Notes under the pieces: generated by a model | The model's input: only the letters and a program-made list of their open reading frames with translations | What the model was told of the DNA's origin: nothing | Database searches by the model: none | Assembly (NCBI RefSeq): GCF_904849725.1 | Contig: NC_058519.1 | Location: 577,316,169 to 577,380,168, forward strand | Source: Hordeum vulgare subsp. vulgare | Taxonomy: Eukaryota > Streptophyta > Magnoliopsida > Poales > Poaceae | Direction of reading: 5' to 3' | Length of the DNA: 64,000 bases | In this document: positions 45,065 to 55,876 of the stretch, one piece after another | How positions within the stretch are numbered: the stretch's first letter is position 1 | Layout of the letters: every line of letters begins with the position of its first letter | Made by a program: the position numbers and the translations under genes

Positions 45065-45128
45065 ATAGTAGTAGTAGTAGTAGTAGTAGTAGGGGCAAGC
45101 ATAAGGAACAAATAGATAGTTGCATGTC

Positions 45129-45248
45129 GGATGCGATCATACCAGCACTAAAGCACCGGATCCCATTAGAACTCTGAAGTTAAGCGTCCTTGGGCGAGAG
45201 TAGTACTAGGATGGGTGACCTCCTGGGAAGTCCTCGTGTTGCATTCCC
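45129..45248 (+). rRNA. 5S rRNA: 5S ribosomal RNA gene, copy 144 (type N)
   Basis: C39T, C47T, G60C (A box). Confidence 0.97.
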
Positions 45249-45372
45249 CTTTTTAAATATATTTTTGCGCCACGTGACAAGGATGACGCGGGACCGTGAT
45301 CTATATGACCTCATTTTCTTATTTTTGACGATTACTGTGTGACTTTTCCCACCGCGCTTGACACCCAACGAC

Positions 45373-45422
<50 letters not shown>

Positions 45423-45465
45423 GTAGTAGGGGCAAGCATAAGGAACGAATAGATGGTTGCATGTC

Positions 45466-45585
45466 GGATGCGATCATACCAGCACTGAAGCACCGGATCC
45501 CATCAGAACTCCGAAGTTAAGCGTGTTTGGGCGAGAGTAGTACTAGGATGGGTGACCTCCTGGGAAGTCCTCGTGTTGCATTCCC
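45466..45585 (+). rRNA. 5S rRNA: 5S ribosomal RNA gene, copy 145 (type P)
   Basis: A22G, C61T (A box). Confidence 0.97.
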
Positions 45586-45766
45586 CTTTTTAAATATATT
45601 TTTGCGCCACGTGACAAGGATGACGCGGGAGCGTGATCTATATGACCTCATTTTCTTATTTTTGACGATTACTGTGTGACTTTTCCCACCGCGCTTGACA
45701 CCCAACGACTAGTAGTAGTAGTAGTAGTAGGGGCAAGCATAAGGAACAAATAGATAGTTGCATGTC

Positions 45767-45886
45767 GGATGCGATCATACCAGCACTAAAGCACCGGATC
45801 CCATCAGAACTCCGAAGTTAACCGTGCTTGGGCGAGAGTAGTACTAGGATGGGTGACCTCCTGGGAAGTCCTCGTGTTGCATTCCC
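45767..45886 (+). rRNA. 5S rRNA: 5S ribosomal RNA gene, copy 146 (type M)
   Basis: G56C (A box). Followed by a 43-triplet tract with TAA interruptions. Confidence 0.97.
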
Positions 45887-46010
45887 CTTTTTAAATATAT
45901 TTTTGCGCCACGTGACAAGGATGACGCGGGAGCGTGATCTATATGACCTCATTTTCTTATTTTTGACGATTACTGTGTGACTTTTCCCACCGCGCTTGAC
46001 ACCCAACGAC

Positions 46011-46054
<44 letters not shown>

Positions 46055-46139
46055 ATAGTAGTAGTAGTAGTAATAGTAGTAGTAGTAGTAGTAGTAATAG
46101 TAGTAGTAGTAGTAGTAATAGTAGTAGTAGTAGTAGTAG
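46011..46139 (+). repeat. TAG tract with four TAA interruptions (43 triplets)
   Basis: 129-bp tract after type M copy 146. TAA triplets recur about every 6-7 triplets in its second half. Other type M tracts carry zero to two. Confidence 0.92.
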
Positions 46140-46175
46140 GGGCAAGCATAAGGAACAAATAGATAGTTGCATGTC

Positions 46176-46295
46176 GGATGCGATCATACCAGCACTAAAG
46201 CACCGGATCCCATTAGAACTCTGAAGTTAAGCGTGCTTGGGCGAGAGTAGTACTAGGATGGGTGACCTCCTGGGAAGTCCTCGTGTTGCATTCCC
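46176..46295 (+). rRNA. 5S rRNA: 5S ribosomal RNA gene, copy 147 (type N)
   Basis: C39T, C47T. Confidence 0.97.
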
Positions 46296-46419
46296 CTTTT
46301 TAAATATATTTTTGCGCCACGTGACAAGGATGACGCGGGACCGTGATCTATATGACCTCATTTTCTTATTTTTGACGATTACTGTGTGACTTTTCCCACC
46401 GCGCTTGACACCCAACGAC

Positions 46420-46475
<56 letters not shown>

Positions 46476-46515
46476 GTAGGGGCAAGCATAAGGAACAAAT
46501 AGATGGTTGCATGTC

Positions 46516-46635
46516 GGATGCGATCATTCCAGCACTGAAGCACCGGATCCCATCAGAACTCCGAAGTTAAGCGTGTTTGGGCGAGAGTAGTACTAGGATG
46601 GGTGACGTCCTGGGAAGTCCTCGTGTTGCATTCCC
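46516..46635 (+). rRNA. 5S rRNA: 5S ribosomal RNA gene, copy 148 (type P)
   Basis: A13T, A22G, C61T (A box), C92G (C box). Confidence 0.97.
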
Positions 46636-46816
46636 CTTTTTAAATATATTTTTGCGCCACGTGACAAGGATGACGCGGGAGCGTGATCTATATGACCTCA
46701 TTTTCTTATTTTTGACGATTACTGTGTGACTTTTCCCACCGCGCTTGACACCCAACGACTAGTAGTAGTAGTAGTAGTAGGGGCAAGCATAAGGAACAAA
46801 TAGATAGTTGCATGTC

Positions 46817-46936
46817 GGATGCGATCATACCAGCACTAAAGCATCGGATCCCATCAGAACTCCGAAGTTAAGCGTGCTTGGGCGAGAGTAGTACTAGGAT
46901 GGGTGACCTCCTGGGAAGTCCTCGTGTTGCATTCCC
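46817..46936 (+). rRNA. 5S rRNA: 5S ribosomal RNA gene, copy 149
   Basis: C28T. Confidence 0.97.
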
Positions 46937-47138
46937 CTTTTTAAATATATTTTTGCGCCACGTGACAAGGATGACGCGGGACCGTGATCTATATGACCTC
47001 ATTTTCTTATTTTTGACGATTACTGTGTGACTTTTCCCACCGCGCTTGACACCCAACGACTAGTAGTAGTAGTAGTAGTAGTACTAGTAGTAGTAGTAGT
47101 AGGGGCAAGCATAAGGAACAAATAGATAGTTGCATGTC

Positions 47139-47258
47139 GGATGCGATCATACCAGCACTAAAGCACCGGATCCCATCAGAACTACGAAGTTAAGCGTGCT
47201 TGGGCGAGAGTAGTACTAGGATGGGTGACCTCCTGGGAAGGCCTCGTGTTGCATTCCC
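47139..47258 (+). rRNA. 5S rRNA: 5S ribosomal RNA gene, copy 150
   Basis: C46A, T103G. Confidence 0.97.
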
Positions 47259-47445
47259 CTTTTTAAATATATTTTTGCGCCACGTGACAAGGATGACGCG
47301 GGACCGTGATCTATATGACCTCATTTTCTTATTTTTGACGATTACTGTGTGACTTTTCCCACCGCGCTTGACACCCAACGACTAGTAGTAGTAGTAGTAG
47401 TAGTAGTAGGGGCAAGCATAAGGAACAAATAGATAGTTGCATGTC

Positions 47446-47532
47446 GGATGCGATCATACCAGCACTAAAGCACCGGATCCCATCAGAACTCCGAAGTTAA
47501 GCGTGCTTGGGCGATAGTAGTACTAGGATGGG
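47446..47532 (+). pseudogene. Truncated 5S rRNA gene, copy 151 (positions 1-87)
   Basis: G70T (IE). The gene ends after position 87, inside the C box, and joins a spacer fragment (ATCCGGTGATCTATATGACC) that normally lies about 57 bp past the gene end. The last 33 gene bases and the T-run are lost. Half of the C box is gone, so TFIIIA binding should be impaired. Confidence 0.95.
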
Positions 47533-47692
47533 ATCCGGTGATCTATATGACCTCATTTTCTTATTTTTGACGATTACTGTGTGACTTTTCCCACCGCGCT
47601 TGACACCCAACGACTAGTAGTAGTAGTAGTAGTAGTACTAGTAGTAGTAGTAGTAGGGGCAAGCATAAGGAACAAATAGATAGTTGCATGTC

Positions 47693-47812
47693 GGATGCGA
47701 TCATACCAGCACTAAAGCACCGGATCCCATCAGAACTACGAAGTTAAGCGTGCTTGGGCGAGAGTAGTACTAGGATGGGTGACCTCCTGGGAAGTCCTCG
47801 TGTTGCATTCCC
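47693..47812 (+). rRNA. 5S rRNA: 5S ribosomal RNA gene, copy 152
   Basis: C46A, as copy 150. Confidence 0.97.
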
Positions 47813-47999
47813 CTTTTTAAATATATTTTTGCGCCACGTGACAAGGATGACGCGGGACCGTGATCTATATGACCTCATTTTCTTATTTTTGACGATTACT
47901 GTGTGACTTTTCCCACCGCGCTTGACACCCAACGACTAGTAGTAGTAGTAGTAGTAGTAGTAGGGGCAAGCATAAGGAACAAATAGATAGTTGCATGTC

Positions 48000-48119
48000 G
48001 GATGCGATCATACCAGCACTAAAGCACCGGATCCCATCAGAACTCCGAAGTTAAGCGTGCTTGGGCGATAGTAGTACTAGGATGGGTGACCTCTTGGGAA
48101 GTCCTCGTGTTGCATTCCC
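48000..48119 (+). rRNA. 5S rRNA: 5S ribosomal RNA gene, copy 153 (type Q)
   Basis: G70T (IE), C95T (C box). Confidence 0.97.
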
Positions 48120-48294
48120 CTTTTTAAATATATTTTTGCGCCACGTGACAAGGATGACGCGGGAGCGTGATCTATATGACCTCATTTTCTTATTTTTGAC
48201 GATTACTGTGTGACTTTTCCCACCGCGCTTGACACCCAACGACTAGTAGTAGTAGTAGGGGCAAGCATAAGGAACAAATAGATAGTTGCATGTC

Positions 48295-48414
48295 GGATGC
48301 GATCATACCAGCACTAAAGCACCGGATACCATCAGAACTCCGAAGTTAACCGTGCTTGGGCGAGAGTAGTACTAGGATGGGTGACCTCCTGGGAAGTCCT
48401 CGTGTTGCATTCCC
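48295..48414 (+). rRNA. 5S rRNA: 5S ribosomal RNA gene, copy 154 (type M)
   Basis: C34A, G56C (A box). Confidence 0.97.
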
Positions 48415-48538
48415 CTTTTTAAATATATTTTTGCGCCACGTGACAAGGATGACGCGGGAGCGTGATCTATATGACCTCATTTTCTTATTTTTGACGATTA
48501 CTGTGTGACTTTTCCCACCGCGCTTGACACCCAACGAC

Positions 48539-48585
<47 letters not shown>

Positions 48586-48666
48586 CTAGTAGTAGTAGTA
48601 GTAGTAGTAGTAATAGTAGTAGTAGTAGTAGGGCAAGCATAAGGAACAAATAGATAGTTGCATGTC

Positions 48667-48786
48667 GGATGCGATCATACCAGCACTAAAGCACCGGATC
48701 CCATTAGAACTCTGAAGTTAAGCGTGCTTGGGCGAGAGTAGTACTAGGATGGGTGACCTCCTGGGAAGTCCTCGTGTTGCATTCCC
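48667..48786 (+). rRNA. 5S rRNA: 5S ribosomal RNA gene, copy 155 (type N)
   Basis: C39T, C47T. Confidence 0.97.
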
Positions 48787-48910
48787 CTTTTTAAATATAT
48801 TTTTGCGCCACGTGACAAGGATGACGCGGGACCGTGATCTATATGACCTCATTTTCTTATTTTTGACGATTACTGTGTGACTTTTCCCACCGCGCTTGAC
48901 ACCCAACGAC

Positions 48911-48960
<50 letters not shown>

Positions 48961-49003
48961 GTAGTAGGGGCAAGCATAAGGAACAAATAGATGGTTGCAT
49001 GTC

Positions 49004-49085
49004 GGATGCGATCATACCAGCACTGAAGCACCGGATCCCATCAGAACTCCGAAGTTAAGCGTGTTTGGGCGAGAGTAGTACTAGG
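49004..49085 (+). pseudogene. 5S rRNA gene copy 156, 5' part (positions 1-82), split by retroelement
   Basis: A22G and C61T with leader ATGGTTGC, so type P. The gene is cut after position 82, just inside the C box, by the element at 49086. The remaining 38 bases lie at 57693-57730. Confidence 0.97.
49081..49085 (+). repeat. Target site duplication, left (CTAGG)
   Basis: Five bases CTAGG directly before the left LTR equal the five bases directly after the right LTR (57688-57692). They are 5S positions 78-82. A 5-bp duplication is normal for Copia-type integrase. Confidence 0.95.
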
Positions 49086-50896
49086 TGTTGGAAATATGCC
49101 CTAGAGGAAATAATAAATTAGTTATTATTATATTTCTTGGTTCATGATAATCGTTTATTATCCATGCTATAATTGTATTGATTGGAAACACAATACTTGT
49201 GTGGATACATGGACAAAACACTGTCCCTAGTAAGCCTCTAGTTGACTAGCTCGTTGATCAAAGATGGTCAAGGTTTCCTGGCCATAGGCAAGTGTTGTCA
49301 CTTGATAACGGGATCACATCATTAGGAGAATCATGTGATGGACTAGACCCAAACTAATAGACGTAGCATGTTGATCGTGTCATTTTGTTGCTACTGTTTT
49401 CTGCGTGTCAAGTATTTATTCCTATGACCATGAGATCATATAACTCACTGACACCGGAGGAATGCTTTGTGTGTATCAAACGTCGCAACGTAACTGGGTG
49501 ACTATAAAGATGCTCTACAGGTATCTCCGAAGGTGTTAGTTGAGTTAGTATGGATCAAGACTGGGATTTGTCACTCCGTGTGAACGGAGAGGTATCTCGG
49601 GGCCCACACGGTAATACAACATCACACACAAGCCTTGCAAGCAATGTAACTTAGTGTAAGTTGCGGGATCTTGTATTATGGAACGAGTAAAGAGACTTGC
49701 CAGTAAACGAGATTGAAATAGGTATACGGATACTGACGATCGAATCTCGGGCAAGTAACATACCGAAGGACAAAGGGAATGACATACGGGATTATATGAA
49801 TCCTTGGCACTGAGGTTCAAACGATAAGATCTTCATAGAATATGTAGGATCCAATATGGGCATCCAGGTCCCGCTATTGGATATTGACCGAGGAGTCTCT
49901 CGGGTCATGTCTACATAGTTCTCGAACCCGCAGGGTCTGCACACTTAAGGTTCGACGTTGTTTTATGCGTATTTGAGTTATATGGTTGGTTACCGAATGT
50001 TGTTCGGAGTCCCAGATGAGATCACGGACGTCACGAGGGTTTCCGGAATGGTCCGGAAACGAAGATTGATATATAGGATGACCTCATTTGGTTACCGGAA
50101 GGTTTTCGTGCATTACCGGAAAAGTTTCGGGCTCATCGGTAGTGTACCGGGAGTGCCGGGAGGGGTGCCGGGGACCATCGGGAGGGGTGTCACGCCCCAA
50201 GGGGTCTCATGGGCTATGGGAAGAGATAAACCAGCCCCTAGTGGGCTGGAATAAGTTCCCACTAAGGCCCATAAGGTTTGAGAAGGAAAAAACACAAGGT
50301 GGAAAGAGTTTCCAAGTGGGAAGGTGGAATCCTACTCCAAGTAGGATTGGAGTAGGACTCCTCCACCTCCAATTTCGGCCAAACCTTTAGGTTTTGAGGC
50401 TGCCTCCTCCCCTCCCTCCCACCTATATATACGGAGGTTTTAGGGCTGATTTGAGACGACTTTCTCACGGCTGCCCGACCACATACCTCCACAGTTTTTC
50501 CTCTAGATCGCGTTTCTGCGGAGCTCGGGCGGAGCCCTGCTGAGACAAGATCATCACCAACCTCCGGAGCGACGTCACGCTGCCGGAGAACTCTTCTACC
50601 TCTCCGTCTCTCTTGCTGGATCAAGAAGGCCGAGATCATCGTCGAGTTGTACGTGTGCTGAACGCGGAGGTGCCGTCCGTTCGGTACTAGATCGTGGGAC
50701 TGATCGCGGGATTGTTCGCGGGGCGGATCGAGGGACGTGAGGACGTTCCACTACATCAACCGCGTTCACTAACGCTTCTGCTGTACGATCTACAAGGGTA
50801 CGTAGATCACTCATCCCCTCTCGTAGATGGACATCACCATGATAGGTCTTCGTGCACGTAGGAAATTTTTTGTTTCCCTTGCGACGTTCCCCAACA
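49086..50896 (+). repeat. Left LTR (1811 bp)
   Basis: Begins TGTTGG and ends CCAACA. Compared by eye with the right LTR it has the same length and two substitutions (in the segments CCCACACGG/CCCACTCGG and GTATTATGG/GTATTACGG). At a grass rate of 1.3e-8 per site per year this is roughly 40,000 years, an order-of-magnitude inference. Confidence 0.95.
50424..50431 (+). promoter_or_regulatory. TATA box in left LTR
   Basis: TATATATA preceded by a C-rich stretch, in the second half of the LTR, as in BARE-type LTR promoters. Transcription is expected to start a few tens of bases downstream, toward the internal domain. Confidence 0.65.
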
Positions 50897-50897
50897 G

Positions 50898-50910
50898 TGG
50901 CATCATGAGC
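50898..50910 (+). other. Primer binding site region
   Basis: Directly after the left LTR, TGGCATCATGAGC resembles the TGGTATCAGAGC site for initiator Met-tRNA. It differs by one substitution and one extra T. This may be damage or a subfamily norm. Confidence 0.7.
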
Positions 50911-52149
50911 TAGGTTCATGCGTAGATGTCTTCTCGAGTAGAACACAAAAGTTTTTGTGGGCGGTGATGTGCGTTTTGCTGCCCTCCTTAGTCTTTTCTT
51001 GATTCCGCGGTATTGTTGGATTGAAGCGGCTTGGACCGACATTACTCGTACGCTTACGAGAGACTGGTTTCATCGTTACGAGTAACCCCCTTTGCTCAAA
51101 GATGACTGGCAAGTGACTGTTTCTCCAACTTTAGTTGAATCGGATTTGACCGAGGAGGTCCTTGGATGAGGTTAAATAGCAACTCATATATCTCCGTTGT
51201 GGTGTTTGCGTAAGTAAGATGCGATCCTACTAGATACCCTCGGTCACCACGTAAAACATGCAACAACAAAATTAGAGGACGTCTAACTTGTTTTTGCAGG
51301 GTATGATTGTGATGTGATATGGCCAACGATGTGATGTGATATATTGGATGTATGAGATGATCATGTTGTAATAGAAATATCGACTTGCACGTCGATGGTA
51401 CGGCAACCGGCAGGAGCCATAGGGTTGTCTTTATACTAACGTTTGTGCTTGCAGATGCGTTTACTATTTTGCTAGGATGTAGCTTTAGTAGTAATAGCAT
51501 AAGTAGCACGACAACCCCGATGGCAACACGTTGATGGATGATCATGGTGTGGCGCCGGTGACAAGAAGATCGTGCCGGTGCTTTGGTGATGGAGATCAAG
51601 AAGCACGTGATGATGGCCATATCATGTCACTTATGAATTGCATGTGATGTTAATCCTTTTATGCACCTTATTTTGCTTAGAACGACGGTAGCATTATGAG
51701 GTGATCTCTCACTAAAATTTCAAGACGAAGTTGTGTTCTCCCCGACTGTGCACCGTTGCGACAGTTCTTCGTTTCGAGACACCACGTGATGATCGGGTGT
51801 GATAGACTCAACGTTCACATACAACGGGTGCAAAACAGTTGCACACGCAGAACACTCGGGTTAAGCTTGACGAGCCTAGCATGTGCAGACATGGCCTCGG
51901 AACACATGAGACCGAAAGGTCGAGCATGAATCGTATAGTTGATATGATTAGCATAGAGATGCTTACCACTGAAACTATTCTCGACTCACGTGATGATCGG
52001 ACTTGAGATAGTGGATTTGGATCATGTACCACTCAAATGACTAGAGAGATGTACTTTTGAGTGGGAGTTCTTAAGTAATATGATTAATTGAACTAATTGT
52101 CATGAACATAGTCTAATGGTCTTTGCGAATTACGATGTAGCTTGCGCTA
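50911..52149 (+). other. Retroelement 5' untranslated leader
   Basis: About 1.2 kb between primer site and gag remnant with no credible coding frame on the + strand. Long leaders are usual in this family. Confidence 0.6.
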
Positions 52150-52929
52150 TAGCTCTACTGTTTTATATGTTCCTAGAGAAAATTTAGTTGAAAGTTGATA
52201 GTAGCAAACTTTGCAGACTGAGTCTGTAAAACCGAGGATTGTCCTCGTTGTTGCACAGAAGGCTTATGTCCTTAATGCAACACTCGGTGTGCTGCACCTC
52301 GAGCGTCGTCTGTGGATGCTGTGAACATCCGACATACACGTTTCTGATGACTACACGATAGTTCAGTACAAAATACTTAATGTCTTAGAAGCAAGGCGCC
52401 GAAAACGTTGTAAAACGTCACGGAACATAAGTGATGTTCTAAAGAGATGAAATTGTGATTTCATGCTTGTGCCCTTGTTAAGAGGTACAAGACCTCCGAC
52501 AAGATTCTTTGTCCACAAAGCACAGGAGAAAAGGCTTAATCGTTGAGCATGTGCTCAGATTGTCTGAGTACGACAATCGCTTGAATCAAGTGGGAGTTAA
52601 TCTTCCAGATGAGATAGTGATAGTTCTCCAAAGTCACTGCCACCAAGCTGTGAGAGCTTCGTGATGAACTATAACATATCAAGGATAGATACAATGATCC
52701 TTGAGCGATTCGTGATGTTCTGACACTGCGAATGTAGAAATCAAAAAGGAGCATCAATAGTTGATGGTTAGTTAAACCACTAAGTTTCAAGAAAGGCGAG
52801 GGCTAGAAGGGATACTTCATGAAACGGCAAAACAGTTGCTGCGCTAATGAAGAGACCCAAGACTAAATCCAAACCCGAGACTAAGTGCTTCTGTAATGAG
52901 GGGAACAGTCACTGAGGCGGAGCAACTCT
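52150..52929 (+). pseudogene. gag remnant
   Basis: Nucleocapsid/capsid coding remnant. Family-like peptide segments can be read, for example LPPS then ESFVMNYN near 52637-52675, but the frame is broken throughout and no start-to-stop reading exists. The zinc knuckle at 52886-52915 reads C-F-C-N-E-G-N-S-H followed by a stop. It has lost one residue between the first two cysteines and the last cysteine. It cannot encode a working Gag. Confidence 0.75.
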
Positions 52930-53345
52930 AGATACTTGGTAGATAAGAAGGCTGGCAAAAGTCGAGAGAAATATATTTGATATACATAATGTTGATGTGT
53001 ACTTTACTAGTACTCCTAGTAGCATGAGGGTATTGGATACCGGTTCAGTTGCTAAGTGATTAGTAACACGAAATGAAAGCTACGGCATAAACGGAGACTA
53101 GCTAAAGGCGAGGTGACGATACGTGTTGGAAGTGTTTCCAAGGTTGATATGATCAAACGTCGCGCGCTCCCTCTACCATCGGGATTGGTGTTAAACCTAA
53201 ATAATTGTTATTTGGTGCTTGCGTTAAGCATGAACATGATTGGATCGTGTTTATTGCAATACGATTATTCATTTAAAGAGAATAATGGTTACTCTATTTT
53301 CTTGAATAATCACCTTCAATGGTTTATTGAATCTCGATCGTAGTG
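52930..53345 (+). pseudogene. Aspartic protease remnant of pol
   Basis: The catalytic motif DTGS is readable at 53036-53047 but a stop follows a few codons later. Downstream, an open stretch at 53113-53343 carries the family's protease C-terminal segment (LPSGLVLNLNNCYLVLALSMN), then shifts frame. The active-site motif is intact but the domain is not continuous. Confidence 0.75.
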
Positions 53346-54290
53346 TTACACATGTTCATGATATTGGTGCCAAAAGATACGAGTTGATGATGATAGTACC
53401 ACTTACTTGTGGCACTGCCGCTTGAGTCATGTTAGTATAAATTGCATGAAGAGGCTCCATGCTAATGGATCTTTGTACTCACCTGATTTCGAATCACTAG
53501 TGACATGCAAATCATACCACATGAGCAAGGCCTTGTTTTCATTGAGATGAAATAAGATAGTAACTTGTTGGAAGTGATACATTTTGATGTATGCAGTCCA
53601 ATGGGTGCTGAGGCACGCAGTGGATATCATTATGTTCTTACTTCACCGACGATTTGAGTAGATACAGGAGTATTTACTTAATGAATCACAAGTCTGAAAT
53701 GTTGAAAAGTTCAAATCCGTTTCAGAGTGAAGTTCGTCGTAACAAGAGGATAAACTGTCTACGATATGATCATGGAAATGAATATCTGAGTTACGAGTTT
53801 TGGTACACAGTTAAGACAATGTGGAAATTGTTTCGCAGTTCATGCCACCTGGAACATCATAGTGTGATGATGTGTGTGAATGTCATAGCCACTCACTATT
53901 TGGTATGGTGCATACTATGATGTCTCTTATCGAATTACCACTATCGTTTATGGGTTATGCATTAGAGACAACCACACTCACTTTAAATAGGGCACCGCGT
54001 ATTTCCGTTGAGATGACACAGTATCGACTGGGGTTTAGAGAAATCTAAACTGTCGTTTCTTGAAAGTTTGGGGTTTCGACACTTATGTGAAAAAGTTTTA
54101 GTCTGATAAGCTCGAACCCAAAGCGGATAAATGCATCTTCATAGGATATCCAAAACAGTTGGGTACATCTCCTATCTCAGATCCGAAAGCAAAGTGTTTG
54201 TTTCTAGAAACGGATCCTTTCTCGAGGAAAGGTTTCTCTCGAAAGAATTGAGTGGGAAGGTGGTAAAACTTGATGAGGTTATTGAACCAT
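53346..54290 (+). pseudogene. Integrase remnant of pol
   Basis: The pre-integrase segment starts near 53410 (WHCRLSHVS, then MKRLHANG). The core begins near 53651 (DLSRY) and runs open to 53920, with a second acidic residue at 53768-53770 in RYDHGNEYLSYEF. After 53920 the frame is lost. Another open stretch (54131-54574) carries the C-terminal and linker part. Stops at several points separate these blocks, so no active enzyme is made. Confidence 0.8.
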
Positions 54291-55330
54291 CACTTCGACC
54301 AGTGTGTAGCAGGACGCAGGAAGTTGTTCCTGTGGCGCCTACACCAATTGAAGTGGAGGCTGATGATGGTGATCATCAAGCTTCGAATCAAGTTACTACA
54401 AACCTCGTAGGTCGACAAGGTCGCGTACTGCTGCAGAGTAGTACGGTAGCCCTGTCTTGGAGGTCATGTTGTTTGAGCAACAGTGAACCTACGAGTTATG
54501 GAGAAAGCGATGGTGGGCCCAGATTCCGACAAATGGCTGGAAGCCATAAAATCCGAGAGAGGATCCATGTGTGAAAACAAAGTGTAGACTTTGATAGAAC
54601 TACTTGATGGTCATAGGACTATTGGGTAAAATGGATCTTTAAAAGAAGACAGACGATGATGGTGATAAGTCACTATTAAGAAAAGCTCGACTTGTCGCAA
54701 AGATGTTTTCGACAAGATCAAACAGTTGACTATGATGAGTCTTTCTCACTCGTAGCGATGCTAAAGGTCTGTTAGAATTATGTTAGTAGTTGCTGCATTA
54801 TTTATGAAATATTGCACGTAGGATGTCAAAACATTGTTTCCTCGACGGTTTCCTTGAGCAAACATTGTATGTGATACAACCAGAAGGTTTTGTCGATCCT
54901 AAAGATACTAGCAAGTATGCAAGCTCCAGTGATCCTTCAATGGACTGGTGCAAGCATCTCGGAGTTGGAATAAGCACTTTGATGAGATGATCAAAGATTT
55001 TGGGTGTGTACAAGGTTTATGGGAAACTTGTATTTCCAAAGAAGTGAGTGGGAGCACTATATAATTTCTGATAAGTATATGTGGTTGACATATTGAGGAT
55101 CAGAAGTAATGTAGAATTTCTGTAAAACATACAAGGTTGTTTGAAAGGAGTTTTCAAAGGAATACCTGGATTGAGCTACTTGAACGTTGAGCATCAAAGA
55201 TCTATGGAGATAGATCGAAAAGCGCTTAATGGAAGTTTCAACAAAGATGCATGCCTTGACAAGTTTTTGAAGGAGTTCAAAATAGATCAGCAAAGAAGGA
55301 GTTCTTGGTTGCGTTGTGAGGTGTGAATTT
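54291..55330 (+). pseudogene. Reverse transcriptase remnant of pol
   Basis: The N-terminal RT segment is readable around 54515-54600 (PDSDKWLEAIKSE) and ends at a stop. Matches continue in shifting frames. The catalytic YVDD box reads YVVD at 55078-55089, so one catalytic aspartate is replaced, and a small deletion disrupts its surroundings. Inactive. Confidence 0.8.
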
Positions 55331-55863
55331 GAGTAAGACTCAAAACCCGACCCCGGCAGAATAAAGAGAATAGACGAAGGTCGTCTTCTATGCCTTAGCC
55401 GTAGAATCTAAAGTATGCCATGCTATGTACCGCACCTGATGTGTGCCTTGACTCAAAGTATGTTGAGAGGTACAGAGAGTGATCCATGATTGAATCACTA
55501 GCAGCGGTCAAAATTTATCCTTAGTAACTAATGGACTAAGGAATTTTTCTCGATTATGGAGGTGCTTAAAGAGTTCGTCGTAAAGGGTTACGTCGATGCA
55601 AGCTTTGACACTAATCCGAATAACTATGAGTAGTGAAACGGATTCGTATAGTAGAGTAGATATTCTGAGTATTTCCGAATAGCACATAGTAGCAGCATCT
55701 ATAAGATGACATAAAGATTTGTAAAGAACACACGGATCTGAAAGTTTCAGAACCGTTGACTAAAACCTCTCTCACGAGCAAGACGTGATCAGACCCCAGA
55801 ACTATATGGGTGTTGGATTCGTTGAAATCACATGGTGATGTGAACTAGATTATTGACTCTAGT
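55331..55863 (+). pseudogene. RNase H remnant and pol 3' end
   Basis: The C-terminal reading frame shows DIKICKEHTDLKVSEPLTK near 55705 and WVLDSLKSHGDVN near 55806, typical of the end of BARE/Angela pol, with an internal stop between them. Upstream RNase H segments are interrupted by several stops. Confidence 0.75.
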
Positions 55864-55865
55864 GC

Positions 55866-55875
55866 AAGTGGGAGA
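55866..55875 (+). other. Polypurine tract
   Basis: AAGTGGGAGA, then C, then the TG that opens the right LTR. This is the expected place and composition for plus-strand priming, and it looks intact. Confidence 0.85.
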
Positions 55876-55876
55876 C

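Noticed and set aside
49545..51042. Short open frames inside the left LTR and leader (and their twins in the right LTR)
   Set aside because: They lie in non-coding LTR sequence, mostly antisense, and match no retroelement protein region in position or order.
51096..51620. 174-codon antisense open frame in the retroelement leader
   Set aside because: It is the longest frame here, but it is antisense, low in complexity and lies in the untranslated leader. I see no recognisable domain.
54131..54574. An intact host gene on the + strand (147 codons)
   Set aside because: Its sequence is the integrase C-terminal and linker region of the Copia pol remnant, followed by a frame change into the RT start.
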